The notes under the pieces are model-generated. The model was not told the DNA's origin. It worked only from the letters and a program-made list of their open reading frames with translations, and made no database searches. This document shows, piece after piece, positions 28,174 to 38,600 of a DNA stretch of 64,000 nucleotides (position 1 is its first letter; the number at the start of each line of letters is the position of its first letter). Origin of the DNA: Mycobacterium sp. 1274761.0 (GTDB lineage: Bacteria > Actinomycetota > Actinomycetes > Mycobacteriales > Mycobacteriaceae); contig NZ_LZMC01000076.1 in NCBI RefSeq assembly GCF_001668615.1, positions 23,657 to 87,656 of the forward strand, read 5' to 3'. Both the position numbers and the translations under genes were made by a program.

Positions 28174-30183
28174 CTACCAGTGCACGCCGGGCACCAGCCG
28201 AACGGCCCGCTTGACCGGACGCGGCACGCGCACCGTCGTCACTGCTCTGGCCGGGCGGTGAGGCTTTCGCGACGACGGCCTCGGACGGGGTTCAAGGCCC
28301 TTGGCCGCCGCGGAGTCGGGATAGCCGAGGTAAAGCTGGTGCAGTACACGCCGCGACAGCCTGGGCGTGAAGTAATGCCCGACGTCGGCCAGGGTGCCCA
28401 GTGGGGTATCGATGCGCGCCGGCTTCTCGATCAGGCCGCGCACCACCATCGCGGCGGCATGTTCGGCGCTGATCGGCGGCACCGGATTGAGATGCCGCGA
28501 CGGAGCGATCATCGGCGTTCGCACCAGCGGCATGTGGATGTTCGTGAACGTGATGTGATCCGACAGCGTTTCGGTCGACACCACCTCTGAGAATGCGTCC
28601 AGCGCGGCTTTTGACGGCAGATACGAGCTGTATTTCGGATTGCGAGCCTGCACACCGGCACTCGACACGTTGACGACGTGACCGAACCGCCGTTCGCGCC
28701 AATGGGGCAAGAGGGCCAGCACCATTCGCACCGCGCCGAAGTAATTGACCGCCATCACCCGTTCGTAGTCGTGCAGGCGATCGGTTGAGGCCATCACGGA
28801 TCGCCGGATCGAGCGGCCTGCATTGTTGACGAGGTAGTCGACATGATCGAACCGGCCGAGGATGTCCTTGATGGTGTGCTCCACGGAAGTGTCGTCGGTG
28901 ACGTCGCAGGTGAAGGCATGCGCGTCGCCGCCTGCGGCGCGGATTCGGGCGACCAGCTCGTCGAGTGCGTCGGCATTGCGGGCGAGCGCGAACACCGTCG
29001 CGCCGCGGTCGGCCACGGCTATCGCCGAGGCCCGGCCGATGCCGCTCGACGCTCCGGTGATGATGACGTGCTTGCCAACCAGGGGGCCTGCGGGATGGTC
29101 GCGTCGAGCCCGGTCCGGATCCAGATGCTCGGCCCAGTACTGCCACAGCTTCGGTGCATACGACGCGAACTCAGGCACCGTAATGTTGGTGTGCTGCAGT
29201 GCTTCTCGAGTGTTATCGGCAGTGAAAGTCGGCATCAGGTCGACGACATCGAGTATCTCGGCCGGGACGCCGAGCTGCGTTGCCGCCATATTGCGCAGCG
29301 CCTTGGCGCGACCAGTCACCCGAAGGAATGGTGTCGCCGTCGCCCGCGGCAGCGTGCCGCGCAGCCGCGGCAGGCCCGCCGAACGGGAGATGCCTCGATA
29401 GATGCCGCGTAGACCGATGCTGTCGGGTGCGGTGAGGTGGAACGTCTGGCCGTCACGGCCGGGAAGATGCATCAATTCGGTCAGGGCGTCGACGACGTAG
29501 TCGACGGGGACCATGTTGGTGCGTCCTGTATTCGGAAGAAGGACCGGTGTAACCGACGGCAGCGCAGCCAGTTTCGCCAGGATGCCGAAGAAGTAATACG
29601 GACCGTCGATCTTGTCCATCTCGCCCGTGCGTGAGTCGCCGACCACCACAGCGGGCCGATACACGCGGTAGCGCAGACGGGGCTCCCTCCGCACCAGCAT
29701 TTCGGCTTCGAACTTGGTCTGGTGGTACGGCGTGGGGAGATCCTGCCCGACGTCGAAATCGTCTTCGGTGTATGTGCCGCGGTAGGTGCCCGCAACGGCG
29801 ATCGAAGACATATGTTGCAGGGTGGCGTCGAGTCGGCGCGCGAGCGCGATCACTGCTCGTGTTCCGTCGACGTTCGCGGCCCGCTGAGCGTTTTCGACGA
29901 CGGTGATGTCGTAGATCGCGGCGCAGTGCACCACGTGGTCGACGTGGCCCAACTCGGCGATGGTGTCATCGGAAAGCCCGAGGTCGTCGGCGGTCAGGTC
30001 GCCGACTAGCGGCTTTGCCCTGTCACCCCATGGGCTCTCGCCAGTGTTGGCCAGCCGCTCGAACCTCGGCAAGGAGGTCCGGCGGGCCAGTACCCACACC
30101 TCGGCGTCGGCGAACCGGTCCAGGATTCGCGAGACCACCCGCCGCCCGATAAACCCGGTACCGCCGGTAACGACATAGCGCAT
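28174..30183 (-). CDS. acrA1: Two-domain fatty acyl-CoA reductase (AcrA1-like), 669 aa
   Basis: This protein fuses two Rossmann-fold reductases. Domain 1 (about residues 1-350) is an extended-SDR, thioester-reductase-like unit with TGGTGFIGRRV at residue 6 and YHQTKFEAE as the active-site Tyr/Lys. Domain 2 (about 370-620) is a classical SDR with TGASSGIGRAS at about 373, NNAGRSIR and SSYLPSKAALD. The C-terminus is basic. M. tuberculosis Rv3391 has the same architecture and is implicated in making fatty alcohols or aldehydes. ATG 30183 was chosen at the start of the first beta strand. It is divergent from htdY. Confidence 0.9.
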   Translation of the reverse strand: MRYVVTGGTGFIGRRVVSRILDRFADAEVWVLARRTSLPRFERLANTGESPWGDRAKPLVGDLTADDLGLSDDTIAELGHVDHVVHCAAIYDITVVENAQRAANVDGTRAVIALARRLDATLQHMSSIAVAGTYRGTYTEDDFDVGQDLPTPYHQTKFEAEMLVRREPRLRYRVYRPAVVVGDSRTGEMDKIDGPYYFFGILAKLAALPSVTPVLLPNTGRTNMVPVDYVVDALTELMHLPGRDGQTFHLTAPDSIGLRGIYRGISRSAGLPRLRGTLPRATATPFLRVTGRAKALRNMAATQLGVPAEILDVVDLMPTFTADNTREALQHTNITVPEFASYAPKLWQYWAEHLDPDRARRDHPAGPLVGKHVIITGASSGIGRASAIAVADRGATVFALARNADALDELVARIRAAGGDAHAFTCDVTDDTSVEHTIKDILGRFDHVDYLVNNAGRSIRRSVMASTDRLHDYERVMAVNYFGAVRMVLALLPHWRERRFGHVVNVSSAGVQARNPKYSSYLPSKAALDAFSEVVSTETLSDHITFTNIHMPLVRTPMIAPSRHLNPVPPISAEHAAAMVVRGLIEKPARIDTPLGTLADVGHYFTPRLSRRVLHQLYLGYPDSAAAKGLEPRPRPSSRKPHRPARAVTTVRVPRPVKRAVRLVPGVHW

Positions 30184-30293
30184 GCGGTCATGCTCGTCCG
30201 ATGCCCGACGCACGTCAACGTTGTGTGACGCGGTCGGTCGTTGTCGTCGAGGCGAAGGCAGCTATCGTCCGAGACAGTCCGAAGGGAGTGTCA

Positions 30294-31163
30294 ATGCCGA
30301 TCGACGCGGGCGCCATAGGCGCGAAAACCGATCCGTACGTCTTCGAATGGACCGACCGAGACACCCTGCTGTATGCGCTCGGTGTCGGCGCGGGCGTCGA
30401 CGACCTCGCGTTCACCACCGAGAACAGCCACGACACACCGCAGCAGGTGCTGCCGACGTACGCCGTCATCGCCTGCACGGGGTTTGCGGCTGCGGGCAAG
30501 ATCGGCACCTTCAACTTCGCGATGCTGTTGCACGGTTCCCAGGAGATCCGGCTGTTCGAACCACTGCCACCGGCCGGAAAGCTGAGCGTCGTCGGCGAGG
30601 TCGCCGACATCCAGGACAAGGGCGAGGGCAAGAACGCCATCGTCATGCTCAGGGCCACGGGCACCAATCCCGACACCGGCAAGGTCGTCGCGGAGACGAA
30701 AGCAACCGCGGTCATCCGCGGCGAGGGCGGCTTCGGCGGGCAGCCGGGTCAGCGTCCGGCGGCCCCCGAGATTCCCGACCGCGAGCCCGACGCGCGGATA
30801 TCGCTGCCGACCCGCGAGGACCAGGCGTTGATCTACCGGCTGTCCGGCGACCGCAATCCGCTGCACAGCGACCCGTGGTTCGCGCGCGAGATGGCCGGCT
30901 TCCCGAAGCCGATTTTGCATGGCCTGTGCACCTACGGTGTGGCGGGCCGCGCGCTGGTCAGCGAGCTCGGCGGCGGCGATGCGACCAAGGTGACCGCGAT
31001 CGCATCGCGCTTCACCTCGCCCGTCTTTCCCGGCGAGACGCTGACGACCTCGATCTGGCGCACCGAGACCGGGCGGGCGGTGTTCCGCACCGAGGCCGCC
31101 AACCCCGATGGTTCGAACTCCCGGCTGGTGCTCGAAGACGGCGCGGCTGAATACACCAGCTAG
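30294..31163 (+). CDS. htdY: MaoC-like (R)-specific enoyl-CoA hydratase/dehydratase HtdY, 289 aa
   Basis: This double hot-dog enzyme hydrates 2-enoyl-CoA or dehydrates 3-hydroxyacyl-CoA. The hydratase-2 motif YRLSGDRNPLHSDPWFA is at about residue 182 and carries the catalytic Asp and His. The N-terminal half is a decayed copy of the fold, as usual for two-domain hydratases. ATG 30294 with GAAGGGAG upstream gives 289 residues, essentially the size of M. tuberculosis Rv3389c. It is divergent from acrA1, another acyl-CoA enzyme, and is followed by a long hairpin. Confidence 0.92.
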   Translation: MPIDAGAIGAKTDPYVFEWTDRDTLLYALGVGAGVDDLAFTTENSHDTPQQVLPTYAVIACTGFAAAGKIGTFNFAMLLHGSQEIRLFEPLPPAGKLSVVGEVADIQDKGEGKNAIVMLRATGTNPDTGKVVAETKATAVIRGEGGFGGQPGQRPAAPEIPDREPDARISLPTREDQALIYRLSGDRNPLHSDPWFAREMAGFPKPILHGLCTYGVAGRALVSELGGGDATKVTAIASRFTSPVFPGETLTTSIWRTETGRAVFRTEAANPDGSNSRLVLEDGAAEYTS

Positions 31164-31174
31164 CGCCGCGCCGA

Positions 31175-31224
31175 TTGTGAATCGTCTGACGGGTTTCGGC
31201 TGATTCGCGTCGGAGGATTCACAA
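31175..31224. terminator. Long imperfect hairpin between htdY and dnaE2
   Basis: TTGTGAATCGTCTGACG (31175-31191) can pair with CGTCGGAGGATTCACAA (31208-31224): 15 standard pairs, one G-U and one mismatch around a 16-base loop. It follows the htdY stop by 11 bases and precedes the dnaE2 SOS box by 14. It lacks a U-run, so it may be an intrinsic terminator of the high-GC kind or an mRNA-stabilising end. Confidence 0.5.
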
Positions 31225-31238
31225 ACCAGACGACTTTA

Positions 31239-31254
31239 TCGAACTAATGTTCGA
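31239..31254. promoter_or_regulatory. Perfect LexA (SOS) box of dnaE2
   Basis: The bases TCGAACTAATGTTCGA match the mycobacterial SOS box TCGAAC-N4-GTTCGA at every fixed position. TATATT directly follows (31255-31260), and six bases later comes GTG 31267, so LexA would sit between the -35 and -10 sites of a leaderless promoter. Confidence 0.95.
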
Positions 31255-31266
31255 TATATTGGTCGG

Positions 31267-34200
31267 GTGGGGTGGCATACCGGACCGCCGAGCTGGACCG
31301 AGATGGAGCGCGTGCTTCATGGCAAGCCGCGCCGCGCCGGGTGGCCCATTGATGAGCAGATCGGCGACGGGGGCGACAGCCCGGCCTGGTCGCGAAAGCG
31401 CGGGGATTATCAGCCACTCGACATCGACCGGCCGCGCTCGGATGTCCCGTACGCCGAGCTGCACGCGCATTCGGCGTACAGCTTCCTCGACGGCGCCAGC
31501 ACGCCGGAGGAACTTGTCGAAGAGGCGGCGCGGCTCGGCTTGCGCGCCCTCGCGCTCACCGATCACGACGGGCTGTACGGGGTGGTGCGCTTCGCCGAAG
31601 CCGCCAAGGAACTCGACGTGCGAACGGTGTTCGGCGCCGAGTTGTCCCTCGGCGGCGGCGACCGCACCGAGGAGGCCGATCCACGAGGGCCGCATCTGCT
31701 GGTGCTGTCCCGGGGCCCGGAAGGGTATCGACGGCTGTCGCGCCAACTAGCCAAGGCGCATCTGGCCGGCGGGGAAAAAGGCGTTCTGCGTTACGACTAC
31801 GACGCGCTGACCGAGGCGGCGGGCGGGCACTGGCACATCCTGACCGGCTGCCGCAAAGGCCATGTCCGCCAAGCGCTTACCGACGGCGGCCCTGAGGCGG
31901 CGGAGAAGGCGCTCGCCGATCTGGTGGACCGGTTCGGCCGTGACCGGGTCAGTATCGAGCTCACCCATCACGGCCATCCGCTCGACGATGAGCGCAACAC
32001 CGCGCTGGCCCAGGTGGCCCCCCGGTTCGGTGTCGGCATCGTGGCCACCACCGCCGCTCACTTCGCCGAGCCGTCCCGCGGGCGGCTGGCGATGGCCATG
32101 GGGGCGATCCGCGCGCGCAACTCGATCGACGAAGCGGCGGGCTACCTTGCTCCGCTCGGCGGTTCGCACCTGCGGTCGGGTGAGGAGATGGCGCGGATGT
32201 TCGCACACTGCCCGGAGGTGGTGACCGCCGCCGCCGATCTCGGTGAGCAGTGCGCCTTCGAGCTGGCGCTGATCGCGCCGCAGTTGCCGCCGTTCGACGT
32301 TCCGGACGGGCACACCGAAGACAGCTGGCTTCGGCACCTGGTCATGATGGGCGCCAGGAACCGCTACGGTCCACCCGAGCGGGCGCCGCGCGCGTACGAG
32401 CAGATCGAGTATGAGCTGAAAATTATTGCCCAGCTTCAGTTCCCGGGATATTTCCTGGTGGTCCACGACATCACCCGGTTCTGCAAGGAGAACGGGATCC
32501 TGGCCCAGGGCAGGGGATCGGCGGCCAACTCGGCGGTCTGTTACGCCCTCGGCGTCACCAACGTCGACCCGGTCGCCAACGAGCTGCTGTTCGAGCGATT
32601 CCTGTCCCCGGCGCGGGACGGCCCGCCCGACATCGACATCGACATCGAGTCGGACCTGCGGGAGAAGGCCATTCAGTACGTCTACGACCGCTACGGCCGC
32701 GATTACGCCGCCCAGGTCGCCAACGTCATCACCTACCGCGGCCGTAGTGCGGTCCGTGACATGGCCCGTGCGCTGGGCTTCTCGCAGGGGCAGCAGGACG
32801 CGTGGAGCAAGCAGATCGGCCAGTGGGGCAAGCTCAGCGAGTCGACTCATGTCGAGGATGTGCCGGAGGCGGTGATCGATCTGGCCAAGCAGATCTCCAA
32901 CCTGCCGCGGCACATGGGCATCCATTCCGGCGGCATGGTGATCTGCGACCGGCCCATCGCCGATGTGTGCCCGGTGGAGTGGGCGCGCATGGAGAATCGC
33001 AGCGTGCTGCAGTGGGACAAAGACGACTGTGCGGCAATCGGATTGGTGAAGTTCGACATGCTCGGTCTTGGCATGCTGTCGGCGCTGCATTACTGCCTCG
33101 ACCTGGTGGCCGAACACAAGGGCATCCATGTCGATCTGGCCAAGCTCGACCTCTCCGAGCAGGCCGTGTACGAGATGTTGCAGCGCGCCGACTCTGTCGG
33201 GGTGTTCCAGGTGGAGTCCCGCGCGCAGATGGCCACGCTGCCCCGGCTGAAGCCGCGGGTGTTCTACGACCTTGTCGTCGAGGTGGCGCTGATCCGCCCG
33301 GGGCCCATTCAGGGCAACTCCGTGCACCCCTACATCAGCAGACGCAACGGGGTGGAGCCGGTAGTCTACGAGCATCCGTCCATGGAGCCTGCGTTGCGAA
33401 AGACGTTGGGTGTTCCGTTGTTTCAGGAGCAGCTGATGCAGTTGGCGGTGGACTGCGCGGGCTTTACCGCCGCCGAAGCCGACCAGCTGCGCCGCGCGAT
33501 GGGATCCAAGCGCTCGACCGAGCGGATGCGACGGCTGCGTGGCCGGTTCTACGACGGTATGCGCGAACGGCACGGCATCACCGGCGACGTGGCCGACCGG
33601 ATCTACGAAAAGCTGGAGGCGTTCGCCAATTTTGGTTTCCCGGAAAGCCATTCGCTGTCCTTCGCCTCGCTGGTGTTCTACTCGTCGTGGTTCAAGCTGC
33701 ACCATCCCGCGGCGTTCTGCGCTGCGCTGCTGCGGGCCCAGCCGATGGGCTTCTACTCGCCGCAGACGCTGGTGGCCGATGCCCGTCGGCATGGCGTCAT
33801 CGTGCACGGACCTGACGTCAACGCCAGCCTGTCGCACGCGACGCTGGAGAACGGCGGCACCGAGGTGCGGCTGGGTATCGGCAGCGTCCGCCACATCGGC
33901 GAGGAGCTGGCCGACCAGATTGTCGAGGAACGAAACGCAGGCGGGCCGTTTGATTCTCTGCTGGATTTGACCGGTCGGGTGCAGTTGTCGGTCCCGCAGA
34001 CCGAAGCGTTGGCGACGGCGGGCGCGTTGGGCTGCTTCGGGATCACCCGCCGCGAAGCGCTGTGGGCCGCGGGTGCGGCCGCCTCCCAGCGGCCGGACCG
34101 GTTGCCGGGAGTGGGGGCGTCGTCGCATGTCCCCACGTTGCCCGGCATGACCGAGCTGGAACTGGCGGCCTCCGATGTCTGGGCGACCGGTATTTCCCCG

Positions 34201-34560
34201 GACAGCTATCCCACCCAGTTCCTGCGGGCAGACCTTGACGCGATGGGCGTGGTGACGGCCGACCGGCTGCTGTCGATCCCCGATGGAACGCGGATCCTGG
34301 TGGCGGGTGCGGTGACCCACCGGCAGCGTCCCGCGACGGCGCAAGGCGTGACGTTCCTCAACCTCGAAGACGAGACCGGCATGGTCAACGTCCTGTGCTC
34401 ACCGGGAGTGTGGAACCGGCATCGCAAGCTGGCGCAGACGGCGACGGCGCTGATGGTCCGGGGGCAGGTGCAAAACGCCACCGGAGCGGTCACAGTTGTC
34501 GCCGATCGGTTGAGCAAGCTCGACATCCGCATCGCCTCCCGCAGCCGGGATTTCAGGTAG
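31267..34560 (+). CDS. dnaE2: Error-prone DNA polymerase III alpha subunit DnaE2, 1097 aa
   Basis: DnaE2 is the damage-inducible translesion polymerase of the mycobacterial mutasome. An N-terminal PHP domain begins YAELHAHSAYSFLDGAS (about residue 59). The catalytic palm carries PPDIDIDIESDLREK (about 453) and GRGSAANSAVCYALG. The fingers and helix-hairpin-helix region follow, and a C-terminal OB-fold ends the protein near MVNVLCSPGVW. GTG 31267 is the first base of a predicted leaderless mRNA (TATATT six bases earlier), and a perfect SOS box precedes it. With imuA'-imuB 5 kb away, the whole mutasome is in this window. Confidence 0.97.
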   Translation: MGWHTGPPSWTEMERVLHGKPRRAGWPIDEQIGDGGDSPAWSRKRGDYQPLDIDRPRSDVPYAELHAHSAYSFLDGASTPEELVEEAARLGLRALALTDHDGLYGVVRFAEAAKELDVRTVFGAELSLGGGDRTEEADPRGPHLLVLSRGPEGYRRLSRQLAKAHLAGGEKGVLRYDYDALTEAAGGHWHILTGCRKGHVRQALTDGGPEAAEKALADLVDRFGRDRVSIELTHHGHPLDDERNTALAQVAPRFGVGIVATTAAHFAEPSRGRLAMAMGAIRARNSIDEAAGYLAPLGGSHLRSGEEMARMFAHCPEVVTAAADLGEQCAFELALIAPQLPPFDVPDGHTEDSWLRHLVMMGARNRYGPPERAPRAYEQIEYELKIIAQLQFPGYFLVVHDITRFCKENGILAQGRGSAANSAVCYALGVTNVDPVANELLFERFLSPARDGPPDIDIDIESDLREKAIQYVYDRYGRDYAAQVANVITYRGRSAVRDMARALGFSQGQQDAWSKQIGQWGKLSESTHVEDVPEAVIDLAKQISNLPRHMGIHSGGMVICDRPIADVCPVEWARMENRSVLQWDKDDCAAIGLVKFDMLGLGMLSALHYCLDLVAEHKGIHVDLAKLDLSEQAVYEMLQRADSVGVFQVESRAQMATLPRLKPRVFYDLVVEVALIRPGPIQGNSVHPYISRRNGVEPVVYEHPSMEPALRKTLGVPLFQEQLMQLAVDCAGFTAAEADQLRRAMGSKRSTERMRRLRGRFYDGMRERHGITGDVADRIYEKLEAFANFGFPESHSLSFASLVFYSSWFKLHHPAAFCAALLRAQPMGFYSPQTLVADARRHGVIVHGPDVNASLSHATLENGGTEVRLGIGSVRHIGEELADQIVEERNAGGPFDSLLDLTGRVQLSVPQTEALATAGALGCFGITRREALWAAGAAASQRPDRLPGVGASSHVPTLPGMTELELAASDVWATGISPDSYPTQFLRADLDAMGVVTADRLLSIPDGTRILVAGAVTHRQRPATAQGVTFLNLEDETGMVNVLCSPGVWNRHRKLAQTATALMVRGQVQNATGAVTVVADRLSKLDIRIASRSRDFR

Positions 34561-34661
34561 CTGCGTTGATGCCGGAAATCGGTGCGCTGCACCGCCCGAC
34601 GCGAGCAGAATGAGCAACTTGCGACAGCTACGCAGTCAGCGACGACGCCAGGGGAGATCCG

Positions 34662-35594
34662 ATGAAGGCAGTTCGTAATGCGCCGCCTACGGTCGAGGTC
34701 GTCGATGTCGACGAGCCCCAGGGGGAAGGGAATCTCGTCCGGGTGGCGGGGGCCGGGATCTGCGCCTCGGATCTGAAGTACCTGCAATACGGCAGCACTC
34801 AGATCGCCGGGCATGAGTTCGCCGGACGGACCGAAGATGGCACCGCCGTTGCAGTAGAGGGTTTCTTTGGCTGCGGCGAGTGTGAACAGTGCCAGCAAGG
34901 CAGTTACAACATGTGCACGGCAGGACTACCTACCGCACCGGGGATGCTCAGCCCTGGGGGCATGGCCGAGTGGTTCCGCGCGCCCAATCATGTCCTCGTG
35001 CCGCTGCCGCCCGCACTCGACGTCGCCGACGCCCCGCTCGTAGAACCGGCAAGCGTCGCGTGGCACAGCTGCCATCAGGGCGAGATAGGCCCGCAAACGC
35101 GGGTGGCAATTGTGGGAGCGGGTGCCATCGGCATCCTCGCCGCCGCGTCGGCTCAACAGATGGGTGCGCCCGAAGTCGCCGTCGTCGCTCGACACCCGCA
35201 CCAACACGAAGCTCGTGAGCGCATCGGAGCGGTCGAACCTACGGGCGGCTACGACGTGGTGATCGAAACGGGTGGCAGCGAGAGTGCGCTGCAGCGCGCC
35301 GTCGAATTGGCGAAGGTGGGTGCAACGGTGGTGCACCTTGGTGTGTATGCCCCTGGGACAGTGTGGCCGATGGACGCCGCCTTCGCGAAGGAAGTGACGT
35401 TGCGTCCCTCGCTCGGTTACTGCAGCCGCGGGCGACGAAAAGACTTCGCCGAGGCCGCTCATCTCTTGGCTGGCCGCCCAGAACTCGCGGAAACCCTGAT
35501 CACCCATCGATTTCCGATCGAGGACGCGGTTGAGGCGTTCCGCCTGGCGCAGGACAAGTCCAAGGGCGTGTTCCGCGTGGTGGTTGAGCCATAG
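34662..35594 (+). CDS. Zinc-dependent alcohol dehydrogenase (MDR family), 310 aa
   Basis: This is a medium-chain dehydrogenase. The catalytic zinc Cys and His are in GICASDLKYL and IAGHEFAG. The structural zinc loop CGECEQCQQGSYNMC has four cysteines at about residues 70-84. The NAD site is IVGAGAIGILAA. At 310 residues it is slightly shorter than the usual 340-350, with a shortened cofactor domain. ATG 34662 has GGGGAG upstream. It does not appear coupled to dnaE2, being 100 bases away with its own ribosome site. The substrate is unknown. Confidence 0.88.
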   Translation: MKAVRNAPPTVEVVDVDEPQGEGNLVRVAGAGICASDLKYLQYGSTQIAGHEFAGRTEDGTAVAVEGFFGCGECEQCQQGSYNMCTAGLPTAPGMLSPGGMAEWFRAPNHVLVPLPPALDVADAPLVEPASVAWHSCHQGEIGPQTRVAIVGAGAIGILAAASAQQMGAPEVAVVARHPHQHEARERIGAVEPTGGYDVVIETGGSESALQRAVELAKVGATVVHLGVYAPGTVWPMDAAFAKEVTLRPSLGYCSRGRRKDFAEAAHLLAGRPELAETLITHRFPIEDAVEAFRLAQDKSKGVFRVVVEP

Positions 35595-35646
35595 GCAGGG
35601 TGTCGATATCACGACCATCGCTTAACCGCGGTGACACGATACTGAC

Positions 35647-38600
35647 GTGGATCCCGACGGGGATGGGCAGGTGAGCGCGACGGAGCTCCTCTGTGGTACC
35701 TGTGGCGCACAGTCAGGCCCGACGGCGAATTTCTGCGCACAATGCGGTGCACGGCTGACAGGCGCGGCCCAGGCAGCCGAGTACAAACAGGTCACGGTGC
35801 TGTTCGCCGACGTGGTGCACTCGATGGACATCGCAGCGTCGGTGGGGGCGGAGCGCCTGCGCGAGATCATGGCCGATGTTGCCGGCGAATGTGCCTCCGT
35901 CGTGCAGCGTTTCGGGGGAACGGTGGGCAGTTTCACCGGCGACGGGATCATGGCCGTGTTCGGAGCGCCGGCGGCATTGGAGGATCACGCGGTGCGGGCC
36001 TGCCTGGCAGGTCTGGCGATTCAATCGGCCGTCGAAGCACTCGCCGAAGATGTTCGGAAGCGTGATGGCGCAGAGCTGAGGCTGCGGGTCGGGTTGAATT
36101 CGGGCCAGGTGATCACTGGCGAGATCGGGACCGGACGGTTCGGGTACACCGCCGTCGGTGAGCAGGTAGGGATGGCGCAGCGGATGGAATCCGTCGCGCC
36201 ACCTGGCGGGGTGATGCTCAGCGTGTCCACCGCCAAGCTGGTGGAGGGTGTAGCCCATCTCGGGGAACCTGAGCTGGTTCAGCTAAAGGGTGCTGATGCT
36301 CCGGTGCCTGCCCTTCGGTTGCTGGGTATGGGCGACAGACAGCGCGCTGTTCGTAAGCAGCCCAATCTGGTCGGTCGGCGATTGGAGCTGTCGGCCATAG
36401 AGACCTTATTGCAGCGTGCCATCGAAGGTCATGGTGCGGTCGTCGGCCTGGTGGGAACGCCTGGTATTGGTAAGACGCGTCTGGTGCGCGAAATAGCAGC
36501 AATCGCAGAGAGTTCCGGCGTGGAGGTGTTCACCTCCTTCTGCCAGTCACACACCAGAGGTGTTCCCTTTCATGCCGTCGCTCGGTTGCTGCGCGCGGTC
36601 TATGACGTCGAAGGCGTTGACCGACAGTGTGCCCGCGATCGAGTACGCATCCAGATCACCGGCGCGGACCCCGAGGATTTACTGCTGCTTGACGAGCTGC
36701 TGGGCATCGCCGACCCCGATGCTCCGCCGCCGGCCATCGATCCCGATGCTCGCAGACGCCGGCTCACAGCGCTGCTCAATACCGTCTCTTTGACTAGGGA
36801 TACGCCAGCAGTCTATGTACTCGAAGACGCCCATTGGATCGATGAAGCCAGCGAGTCGCTGTTGAGCGAGTTCCTCGACGTGATCCCGAAGACCCCGTCG
36901 CTAGTGCTCACCACTTACCGACCCGAGTATGAGGGCCCGCTGGCACGAATACCTGGGGCACGGACAATCGCCCTTGAGCCGCTTGATGATTCGGCAGTCG
37001 GGGCACTGATTTCAGAGTTGCTCGGCGCCAGCCCCTCGCTTGGGGATCTCGGCCGCACGATCGCCCGCAGGGCCGCTGGTAATCCCTTTTTCGCTGAGGA
37101 GATTGTCCGCGACCTTGCCGAACGTGGAGTACTACGCGGGCAGCGTGGCGCGTACGAGTTGATGACAGTGGACGCTGCGGTAAGCGTGCCTCCCACCTTG
37201 CAGGCGGCCATCGCCGCGCGAATCGATCGCCTTGGGCCGACCGCCAAGCGGACATTGAACCTGGCAGCAGTCATCGGGTCGCACTTTACGGCCGAGCTAT
37301 TGGAAGCTGCCGGGATCAAACCGGTCACCGACGAGCTGCTGCGCGCAGAGCTGATCGACTCGACCGGACCGATGTCGCGCCCGGATTACGTGTTTCACCA
37401 CCCGCTTATTCCCGTAGTCGCCTACGAGTCACTCTTGAAGAGCGCCCGCGCTGAATTGCATCGCCGCGTGGCCGCCGCCCTCCAAGCCTGTGGCCGAAGC
37501 TCTCTGGATGAAAGCGCTGCCGTCATCGCCGAACATCTGGAGCGGGGGGGCGACTTGCCTGCCGCATACGCCTGGCATATGCGCGCTGGCGCGTGGCTGA
37601 CGAAACGGGATTTCGCCGCGGCTCATCTCAGTTGGCGGCGTGCGGCCCGGGTTGCCGACCACCTACCCGCCGACGCGCCGCAGAGTACCGGCTTGCGGAT
37701 AGCCGCCAAGACGATGGTGTGCATCACCACCTGGTTGGTGGGCGGGGGCGTAGACGACGCAGGATTCGACGCATTGCGCGAACTTTGCACCGGTGTCGGT
37801 GACCAACTGTCCATGGCGGTGGGCATGTACGGGGTCCTCGTGCCGATGACGGTGCAGCTCCGTCTTGACGAGGCCTGCACGCTGGCCGCCGAGCAGGCCG
37901 AGCTGTTCGCCGCTGCGGCGGATCCGGTGTCGATGACAGGCGTTCTGTCCGCGGCGATGTTCGCAAAGATGCATTGCGGGCGCTGCGGAGAGGCTGAACG
38001 GTTAGCGCAGCGGGTCATCGACCTCTTGGACGGCGATCCAGTAAAGGGCACTCTCCGAGGGCTCGGGTCGCCGCTGGCGATGGCTCATCTTCATCGCGGC
38101 CTGGCGGGAAGCTGTTTCGGACGGCCGTTGTCGCGCAACGATTTCGAACGGGCGATAGCGATGCAGCGGCAGGTTGACCCGAATCCTGCCGCGTTGGTTG
38201 TGCCGATTAGCCACGCCTACGCATTTCGCATCCTGAACGGCAACGTCGCATGTGATGAAACAACGCTGCGGGACACCGCAGAGGCGCTGCGCCTCGCTGA
38301 GCATTGTGGCAACGATGTGGGACTTGCCCTGGCCAGAGTCACTCGTGGACTCGCCTTGATCGGTTCAACCGATACCGACCGAGGAGAGAGCCTCGAGTTG
38401 ATCCGTCAGGGCCGCGACGCTCACCACCGGCAGCACAATGCGCTTGGCGCGGCTGTTGCCGATATCGGGTTCGCGCACCTCCATATCGCCGCCGGCAACT
38501 TCGACACTGCCGTCGATACGGCGCGGCAGACAGTCGCGCGTCTGTTCGACTGCGGTGAATCGCTCGCGGTTGGACCCGCCGTCGCAACTCTGGTGGAGGC

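Noticed and set aside
31747..34344. An 865-codon open frame antisense to dnaE2
   Set aside because: It is a codon-position shadow of a high-GC gene. The translation is His/Arg/Gly-rich without any recognisable fold, while the forward frame is an intact polymerase.
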